DNA from: PALSA-612 sp963704335
GTDB lineage: Bacteria; Actinomycetota; Thermoleophilia; Gaiellales; Gaiellaceae
DNA length: 64,000 nt
Assembly (NCBI GenBank): GCA_963704335.1
Contig: OY969889.1
Coordinates: 1,922,001-1,986,000, forward strand
Direction of reading: 5' to 3'
The notes beneath the pieces are model-generated. The model saw only the letters and a program-made list of their open reading frames with translations. It did no database searches and was not told the DNA's origin. Every line of letters begins with the position of its first letter. The stretch's first letter is position 1. Below are positions 58,790-64,000 of this stretch, piece after piece. The position numbers and the translations under genes were made by a program.

Positions 58790-59332
58790 GTCAAAGTCGC
58801 CCTGACGGGCGGCATCGGCGCCGGCAAGAGTGAGGCGCTGGAGGCGTTCCGCCGCCACGGCGCGGCCGTTCTCTCCTCGGATGAGGTCGTCCACGAGCTC
58901 TACGCAGAGGATTCCGATGTCAGAGCTGCTCTCGAGCAGCGCTTCGGCACCCTCGATCGCGCGCAGATCGCGGAACGCGTCTTCGCAGACGCCGGCGAGC
59001 TCGAGTGGCTCGAGCAGCTGCTCCACCCTCACGTCCGCAAGCGCTATGCGGACTGGCTCGTAGGCGTCGACGCGCCCGTCGCCGTCGTCGAGATCCCGCT
59101 GCTCTACGAGACTGGGGCGGACGCGCTGTTCGATGCGGTCGTCGTCATCACCGCTCCGGAGGCGCTGCGGTCGTCGAGACGCGGCGAATCGGTCGCCGAG
59201 CGGTCGCCTCGACTGCTCCCCGACGACGAGAAGGTGCGTCGCGCCGGCTACTCCTATATCAACGACGGCTCGCTCGAGGAGCTCGATGCCTTTGTGCAAG
59301 CCGTCTTGGGGCGACTGCAAGAAGATGCTTGA
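58790..59332 (+). CDS. coaE: Dephospho-CoA kinase, start codon unclear
   Basis: Last step of CoA synthesis. About 180 residues: P-loop LTGGIGAGKS at the very start, SSDEVVHELY, EIPLLYETGADALFD and YSYINDGS near the end. The conserved KVALTGG strand begins 4 bases after the rpsA stop, but the codon in the start place is GTC (58790), not GTG or ATG; the next option, CTG 58802, would cut the strand. Either a G-to-C error, a missed indel or a non-standard start. The end of the gene holds the -35 of the next operon. Confidence 0.85.
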   Translation, partial: VKVALTGGIGAGKSEALEAFRRHGAAVLSSDEVVHELYAEDSDVRAALEQRFGTLDRAQIAERVFADAGELEWLEQLLHPHVRKRYADWLVGVDAPVAVVEIPLLYETGADALFDAVVVITAPEALRSSRRGESVAERSPRLLPDDEKVRRAGYSYINDGSLEELDAFVQAVLGRLQEDA

Positions 59333-59363
59333 CATACGCCATAGTGATGTCATAATGACATCA
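59329..59363 (+). promoter_or_regulatory. Promoter with palindromic operator before the RHH gene
   Basis: TTGACA (59329-59334), 16-base spacer, CATAAT (59351-59356). A perfect 19-base palindrome, arms TGATGTCAT and ATGACATCA around one A, covers 59345-59363, so the -10 and the start point lie inside it. ATG 59366 is 3 bases past the likely start site, i.e. leaderless. A repressor bound here would shut the promoter; the RHH protein encoded next is the obvious candidate. Confidence 0.75.
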
Positions 59364-59365
59364 AC

Positions 59366-59821
59366 ATGCAGTTGTCAGTACACATCGAAGCGCTCCTGTC
59401 AGACCTCAGCACGGCGGGCTCGCTCGGCGACGAGAACGTCGCCCGGGCCGCAGAGCGGCTAAGCGACGCGCTCCAGGGGTCGGCACGCCTGAGGCTGCTC
59501 GACCTCCTTTCGGAGGTGACGCTCGAGGTGTCCGACCAGCTTCCCTCGGGTCACGTGGAGATCAGGCTGGCGGGGCAGGAGCCGAACCTCGTGTACGTCG
59601 AGGATCGGCAGCAGGCAGAGCCGGCCGCTCCCGACGACGGCATGACCGCACGTATCTCGTTGCGGCTGCCCGAGGCGCTGAAGACGGCCATCGACGCCGC
59701 CGCGGCACGCGAAGGGCTCTCCGCCAACACATGGCTCATCCGGGAGCTCAAGCGCGCCGTTCAGCGAGGAAGTGCCCGCAAGAGCTTCGGCAGCGGCCTG
59801 ACCGGGTTCGCCGAGAACTAG
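59366..59821 (+). CDS. Ribbon-helix-helix DNA-binding protein (HicB/CopG-like C-terminus)
   Basis: 151 residues. An N-terminal alpha-beta domain of about 80 residues (LSVHIEALLSDLSTAGS, VTLEVSDQLPSGHVEIRLAG), a linker, then a ribbon-helix-helix domain at 93-134 (TARISLRLPEALKTAIDAAA, NTWLIRELKRAV). RHH proteins bind short palindromes as dimers, and one overlaps this gene's promoter. No toxin gene is next to it, so it is more likely an operon autoregulator than an antitoxin (inference). First gene of the DUF4097/MFS operon. Confidence 0.75.
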   Translation: MQLSVHIEALLSDLSTAGSLGDENVARAAERLSDALQGSARLRLLDLLSEVTLEVSDQLPSGHVEIRLAGQEPNLVYVEDRQQAEPAAPDDGMTARISLRLPEALKTAIDAAAAREGLSANTWLIRELKRAVQRGSARKSFGSGLTGFAEN

Positions 59822-59835
59822 CGAAGGAGGGGACG

Positions 59836-59955
59836 ATGGACTTCCGCAACACCTATCCCGATTACGTGAAGCTGGTGGGCGACCGCCGCCCGCCCAAGCA
59901 CGACCCGACTGTCCGAGTTCGGAAGCCGAGAGGCATCCGCGGATGGCGGCGATGA
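59836..59955 (+). CDS. 39-residue basic protein
   Basis: MDFRNTYPDYVKLVGDRRPP followed by KHDPTVRVRKPRGIRGWRR: a small basic protein without a membrane segment. ATG 59836 has a GAAGGAGGGG ribosome site at good spacing, and the gene lies between two coupled genes, so it is probably real. Function unknown; it may bind nucleic acid or one of its neighbours. Confidence 0.6.
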   Translation: MDFRNTYPDYVKLVGDRRPPKHDPTVRVRKPRGIRGWRR

Positions 59956-60785
59956 GGCGAGAGGCATTTCCCGTCGAGGGCCCGGTCGCGCTCGTCGTTC
60001 GGGCCCCGGCGGGTGTCGTCGAGATCTCCGCCGCCGACGTTTCCGAGGCGGTCGTCGAGCTCGAAGCGCTGCGCACCAGCAGCGACGGCCCAGTCCACGA
60101 TGCAATCGTCGAGCTACGCCCTGGCAGCGATCGCGCCGAGCTGCTCGTCGACATCCAGCACGGCTTTCAGGTGGGCGGCCGCCGCGGCCCCCGCCTCAGC
60201 ATCGTCTTTGGACAGGGTCCATCGATTCGCGCAGGCATCCGCGTTCCGGCCGGCTCCTCCGTCGAGGTCGTGTCGGACGCAGCGGATGTCAACGCGACAG
60301 GCCGGTACGACCGCGCCGAGGTGAAGACCGCGGCCGGTGACGTCCGGCTGGACGAAGTCGAGGGTGACGTCCGGGTCAAGTGCGTCTCAGGGGACGTCAC
60401 CCTCGGCACCGTCGGAGGCGGGGCGAACGTCAACTCCGTCTCCGGAGACGCGACCATTGGCAGCGTCGCCGGGCCGGCTGAGCTTCACTCCGTCTCCGGC
60501 GACATCGAGCTCCGCGAAGCGGGAGGCTCCATCCAGGCGAAGACGATCTCGGGAGACGTGCGCATCGGCTCGGCAACCCAGGGCCAGGTGGCGTTGCAGT
60601 CCGTCTCCGGCGACCTGACGCTCGGCCTGCGCAGCGGCTCGAAGCTCTTCGTGAACGCGCGTTCGACCAGCGGTAAGACGACTTCGGAGCTCGAGGTGCG
60701 CGATGAGCCGCCCACGAATGGCGGTCCGCTCGTCGAGCTGAAGGCGACGTCGGTCTCAGGCGACATCCGCATTCATCGCGCGTGA
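59952..60785 (+). CDS. DUF4097 beta-helix-like protein
   Basis: 277 residues from ATG 59952 (ATG 59943 is also possible). A VAL-type strand-rich start, then repeated SGD motifs (VKCVSGDVTLG, VNSVSGDATIG, LHSVSGDIELR, AKTISGDVRIG, LQSVSGDLTLG, TSVSGDIRIHR), i.e. about six coils of the DUF4097 right-handed beta solenoid. No signal peptide, so it should be cytoplasmic. DUF4097 proteins often sit with transporters or anti-sigma systems. Start overlaps the 39-residue gene; stop overlaps the MFS gene. Confidence 0.8.
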   Translation: MRREAFPVEGPVALVVRAPAGVVEISAADVSEAVVELEALRTSSDGPVHDAIVELRPGSDRAELLVDIQHGFQVGGRRGPRLSIVFGQGPSIRAGIRVPAGSSVEVVSDAADVNATGRYDRAEVKTAAGDVRLDEVEGDVRVKCVSGDVTLGTVGGGANVNSVSGDATIGSVAGPAELHSVSGDIELREAGGSIQAKTISGDVRIGSATQGQVALQSVSGDLTLGLRSGSKLFVNARSTSGKTTSELEVRDEPPTNGGPLVELKATSVSGDIRIHRA

Positions 60786-62020
60786 CCCGGCGCGCCCTGC
60801 TCCGCGACCGGGCGCTGCTCGCGCTGCTCGCACGGGACGTGATTTCGACCGCAGGGTCGCAGATGACGTGGGTGGCGCTTCCCTGGTTCGTGGTGACCAC
60901 GACCGGCTCGGCTACGAAGATGGCCATCGTCGTCGCGGTCGAGGCCGCGGCGCTGGGCATCGTCGGCTTCGCTGCCGGCAACCTCGTGGGGCGCGTCGGG
61001 CTCCGGCGCACGATGCTCGTCGCCGACGCCTGCCGCGCGCCGCTCATCGCGGCGATTCCCCTGCTGCATACCGCTGGGCTGCTCTCGTTTCCGCTGCTGC
61101 TGGTGCTGGTCTTCGCCGTGGGCGCATTCGGCACGCCGTCGTTCGTCTCCAAGGCAGCGATCCTGCCGGAGATCGTCGGCGAGGACGAGGGCGTGCTCGG
61201 CGAGGCAAACGCGCTGCTGCAGGCGGCGATGCGCATCGCGCTCGTGCTCGGCCCGGTGCTCGCCGGCGTCCTTATCGGGCTGATCGGCGCGACGAACGTC
61301 CTCTACGTCGACGCGGCGACGTTCCTGGTGGCCTTCCTGCTGATCGCCGTCTTCGTCAAGGTCGGCGGGGCGGCTCCGGAGACCGAGGAGTCGCGCGGCC
61401 TCGGCGCCGGTGTGCGGTTCCTGCTCAAGGACCGGCTGCTCCGCCCGTGGTCGATCGCAATCGTGGCCGGCGACGTGGCCTGGCTGGCGTTCTTCGTCAC
61501 CATGCCGTACCTCGTCATCACGCGGTTCGGCGAGCGGCCCGAGATTCTCGGCTGGATGCTCGGCGCGTGGGGCCTCGGTGCCGTCGCCGGCAGCGCCGTG
61601 ATGTTTCGCGTCGTGCGCCGCGTGAACGGGCTGCTGGTCGGAAGCATCGGCGAGCTCGCGATGATCGCGCCTATCTGGATCTTCCTCGCGGACCTCCCGG
61701 CGTGGCCTCTCGTCGTCGCGATGTTCGCTTCCGGCTTGGCGAACGGACTCGTCAACGCGCCCATCTGGACGATCTTCACGGTCCGCACGCCTCCCGCTCT
61801 GCGGCCGAAGGCGTGGGCGGCCATCATCGCGACCACGTCGCTGCTCGGCCCGCTCGCCCTGCTCGCCGCGGGCTCGGCCCTCGACTCGGTGGGACTGACA
61901 GAGACGTTGCTTGCGATCGTGCTCGTCCAGACGGTCGCCGCGTTCCTCTTCGCGAGCGCCGGCCTGCGAGAGCGCTTTCGCCAGCAGGCGCCGAGCGTCA
62001 CAGCCGGGGCACGGGTCTGA
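60782..62020 (+). CDS. MFS transporter (MFS_3/enterobactin-exporter type) 1
   Basis: 412 residues, about 12 helices. TRRALLRDRALLALLARDVISTAGSQMTWVALPWFV (in pieces), then GRVGLRRTMLVADACRAPLI (loop 2-3 motif A-like) and ILPEIVGEDEGVLGEANALLQAAMR, typical of the MFS_3 group of drug or siderophore exporters. Paralogue of the gene at 63351. Start GTG 60782 overlaps the DUF4097 stop. Substrate unknown. Confidence 0.85.
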   Translation: MTRRALLRDRALLALLARDVISTAGSQMTWVALPWFVVTTTGSATKMAIVVAVEAAALGIVGFAAGNLVGRVGLRRTMLVADACRAPLIAAIPLLHTAGLLSFPLLLVLVFAVGAFGTPSFVSKAAILPEIVGEDEGVLGEANALLQAAMRIALVLGPVLAGVLIGLIGATNVLYVDAATFLVAFLLIAVFVKVGGAAPETEESRGLGAGVRFLLKDRLLRPWSIAIVAGDVAWLAFFVTMPYLVITRFGERPEILGWMLGAWGLGAVAGSAVMFRVVRRVNGLLVGSIGELAMIAPIWIFLADLPAWPLVVAMFASGLANGLVNAPIWTIFTVRTPPALRPKAWAAIIATTSLLGPLALLAAGSALDSVGLTETLLAIVLVQTVAAFLFASAGLRERFRQQAPSVTAGARV

Positions 62021-62022
62021 GC

Positions 62023-63354
62023 ATGCGGAATCTGTGGCCCACCGGCGGCCTCTGGCGACACCCCGACTTCCTGAAGCTCTGGTCGGCGGAGACGATCAGC
62101 CAGGTCGGCTCGCAGGTGACGGGGCTGGCTCTGCCGCTTGTCGCGATCATCACGCTCGACGTCAGCGCGTTCGAGGTCGCGCTGCTCGGCGTGATCGAAT
62201 TCGCGCCGTTCATTCTCATCAGCCTGCCGGCGGGCGTCTGGGTCGACCGGATGCCCAGGCGGCCCATCCTCATCGCCGGTGACCTCGGCCGGGCGGCGCT
62301 GCTGGCGACGATCCCGATCGCGTACGCGGTCGACGCGCTCACGATCTGGCAGCTCTACGTCGTCGGCTTCCTCTTCGGCGTGCTGACGGTGTTCTTCGAC
62401 GTCGCATATCAGTCGTACCTGCCCGCACTCGTCGAGCGCGACCAGCTGGTGGACGGCAACTCGAAGCTCGAGATCTCGCGCTCCGGCGCCCAACTCGCTG
62501 GACCGGCACTCGCCGGGGTGTTGATCCAGGTACTGAAGGCGCCGTTGGCGATTCTCCTCGACGCAATCAGCTTCCTGGTGTCCGGGTTGTTCGTTCTCGC
62601 CATCCGCAAGCACGAGGATGTGCCGGAGCGCGAGCCGGGCAAGTCTCCGCTGCACGGCATGCGGTCGGAGCTCTCCGAAGGGCTGCGATACGTCCTCGGT
62701 CATCGCTACCTGCGCTGGATCGCGGCCTCCACCGCGTCGTTCAACTTCTTCGGCAACGTGATGGGCGCCATTTTCCTCGTCTACGCGGTGCGCCAGCTTG
62801 GCCTGAGCGCGGGCGCGATCGGCCTTGTCTTCGCGGTCGGGAACGTGGGCTACCTCGCCGGTGCGCTCACGGCCAACCGCATTGCGACGAAGATCGGCGT
62901 TGGCCCGGCCATCGTGGTCGGCGCTATGACGGGGCTTGCGGCACTGCTCATCCCGCTCGCCCCGGAGAGCTCGCCCATCCCGCTTCTCATCGCTTCCGGC
63001 GTGATCATCGGCTTCGGCGTGGTCGTCTACAACGTCACGCAGCTGAGCTTCCGCCAGGCGATCACGCCTGAGCGGCTACTGGGCCGCATGAACGCCGTCA
63101 TGCGCTTCATCGTCTGGGGCGTGATGCCGCTCGGGATGCTGCTGGGAGGGCTCATCGCGTCGAGCTTCGACCTGAAGACGGCGATTTGGGTCGGCGCGAT
63201 CGGCCAGGCGTTCGCGTTCCTGCCGGTGCTGATCTCGCCCGTGCGGTCGCTCCGCGAGATGCCCGAGCCGGTCGCCGATCCTCTCGCTGAGGCGGAGGGC
63301 GACGGAGGTAGGGTGGTGCCCGGACAGATGCCGGCCGTCGAGGACGCCTCATGA
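62023..63354 (+). CDS. MFS transporter (MFS_3 type) 2
   Basis: 443 residues, about 12 helices. WRHPDFLKLWSAETISQVGSQVTGLALPLVA at the start (in pieces), VDRMPRRPILIAGDLGRAALL (motif A), YLPALVERDQLVDGNSKLEISRS and TQLSFRQAITPERLLGRMNAVMRF. This is the macrolide/tetracycline-like exporter type. A polar tail of 30 residues ends it. Start ATG 62023, two bases after MFS 1; stop overlaps MFS 3. Confidence 0.87.
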   Translation: MRNLWPTGGLWRHPDFLKLWSAETISQVGSQVTGLALPLVAIITLDVSAFEVALLGVIEFAPFILISLPAGVWVDRMPRRPILIAGDLGRAALLATIPIAYAVDALTIWQLYVVGFLFGVLTVFFDVAYQSYLPALVERDQLVDGNSKLEISRSGAQLAGPALAGVLIQVLKAPLAILLDAISFLVSGLFVLAIRKHEDVPEREPGKSPLHGMRSELSEGLRYVLGHRYLRWIAASTASFNFFGNVMGAIFLVYAVRQLGLSAGAIGLVFAVGNVGYLAGALTANRIATKIGVGPAIVVGAMTGLAALLIPLAPESSPIPLLIASGVIIGFGVVVYNVTQLSFRQAITPERLLGRMNAVMRFIVWGVMPLGMLLGGLIASSFDLKTAIWVGAIGQAFAFLPVLISPVRSLREMPEPVADPLAEAEGDGGRVVPGQMPAVEDAS

Positions 63355-64000
63355 AGGAGCGTTCGCCGCTTCTTCAGCGGTCGATTTTCGCGCTCCTGTC
63401 CGCGGAGATCATCTCCTCGCTGGGCGCGCAGATGACGTTCCTCGCGCTGCCGTGGTTCGTCCTGACGACGACCGGCTCGACGACAAAGATGGGAATCGTG
63501 CTGGCGGCGGAGCTCCTGCCCATCGCCATCCTCGGCATTCCCAGCGGCACCGTCGTCACGCGCCTCGGTGCGGTGAAGGCGATGCTCGTCTGCGATCTCG
63601 TCCGCATTCCGCTGATGGTGTCCATTCCCCTGCTGTACGAGGCGGGGCTGCTCTCGTTCCCGCTGCTGCTCGTGCTCGTCTTCGTGCTCGGCTGCTTCAT
63701 CGCGCCGTACTTCTCCGCCCAGCGGATCGTGTTGCCCGAGCTCGTCGGCGAGGACTCGGCGACGCTCACGCAGGCGAATGCATTCGTCGAGGCAGGCTCC
63801 CGGCTTACGATCCTCCTCGGGCCAGTCGCCGCCGGGTTGTTGATCGCCTGGATCGGCGCCGTCAACGTCCTCTACGTGGACGCGGCGACGTATGCCGTTT
63901 CGTTCTGCCTCCTGCTCTTCTTCGTGCCCAGGCGCCGCCCGGTGCCGGCCACCGCCGAGGGCAGCGGCGTGCTCGCCGGCCTGCGCTTCGTCATGAGCGA
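63351..64000 (+). CDS. MFS transporter (MFS_3 type) 3, cut by window edge
   Basis: Open from ATG 63351 to the last base (about 216 residues seen). SIFALLSAEIISSLGAQMTFLALPWFVLTTTGSTTKMG, LGAVKAMLVCDLVRIPLMVSIPLLYEAGLLSF and VLPELVGEDSATLTQANAFVEAGSRL (in pieces) closely parallel the gene at 60782, which is therefore its paralogue. Start overlaps MFS 2. The C-terminal half lies outside. Confidence 0.85.
   Translation, partial: MKERSPLLQRSIFALLSAEIISSLGAQMTFLALPWFVLTTTGSTTKMGIVLAAELLPIAILGIPSGTVVTRLGAVKAMLVCDLVRIPLMVSIPLLYEAGLLSFPLLLVLVFVLGCFIAPYFSAQRIVLPELVGEDSATLTQANAFVEAGSRLTILLGPVAAGLLIAWIGAVNVLYVDAATYAVSFCLLLFFVPRRRPVPATAEGSGVLAGLRFVMS

Noticed and set aside
59366..59955. HicAB-type toxin-antitoxin pair
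   Set aside because: The RHH gene has a HicB-like end, but the 39-residue neighbour has no HicA double-stranded RNA-binding fold or catalytic His, and the operon continues with DUF4097 and exporters.

Overview
The window is GC-rich (about two thirds G+C by eye) with tightly packed, often 4-base-overlapping genes, many GTG/TTG starts and frequent leaderless promoters. Gene content (two Liv-type ABC transporters, an alpha/beta-hydrolase fused to a class III cyclase, a four-domain S1 protein beside polA and coaE, DUF4097 with MFS exporters) points to an actinobacterium, most likely of the Thermoleophilia/Gaiellales type. That assignment is inferred from gene content and order, not from a marker search. 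It reads as chromosome: no integrase, insertion sequence, phage gene or CRISPR array was seen.

Layout. 1-4.1 kb: nadC (cut by the edge) and nadA for NAD synthesis, then a minus-strand group of a CoA-transferase, a BNR-repeat protein and a MoaD-like protein. 4.1-12.6 kb: DedA, a thioredoxin-fold DUF255 protein, a hydrolase-cyclase fusion, and a first ABC transporter in the order livG-F-H-M-K. 12.6-16.8 kb (minus): lysA, a DsbA/FrnE-like oxidoreductase with an in-frame TGA at the first active-site cysteine, a GNAT acetyltransferase and a HerA-like ATPase. 16.8-24.4 kb: leuS behind a short attenuator-like leader, two small membrane proteins, comEA-comEC-holA, and rpsT on the minus strand. 24.5-37.6 kb: a long housekeeping run, murJ-lepA-DUF1272-hemW-hrcA-dnaJ-prmA-mtaB-HIT-yqeY-phoH-ybeY-dgkA/PAP2-cdd-era. 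37.6-46.5 kb: a lipoprotein, deoC with a full and a half aldehyde dehydrogenase, several exported or poorly known proteins, a DDAH-like hydrolase and tRNA-Leu(CAA). 46.6-52.3 kb: a second ABC transporter, livK-H-M-G-F. 52.3-59.3 kb: a LarA-like protein, a structured intergenic region, polA, a metal-dependent hydrolase, rpsA and coaE. 59.3-64 kb: an operon with its own palindromic operator encoding a ribbon-helix-helix protein, a 39-residue protein, a DUF4097 protein and three MFS transporters, the last cut by the window edge.

Most striking: the probable selenoprotein at 14965-15567, with TGA at the U of a U-x-x-C motif and a hairpin at SECIS spacing; the leuS leader with a Leu-Leu mini-ORF and intrinsic terminator; the palindrome-controlled DUF4097/MFS operon; and a recurrent TAnnnT-(6 to 7 nt)-start-codon pattern marking leaderless genes. 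At least six frameshifts lie in the first 21.2 kb (a BNR protein, GNAT, three in leuS, comEC) and none were found after that. Because leuS is essential, these are most likely assembly indels, and products there should be read across the shifts.
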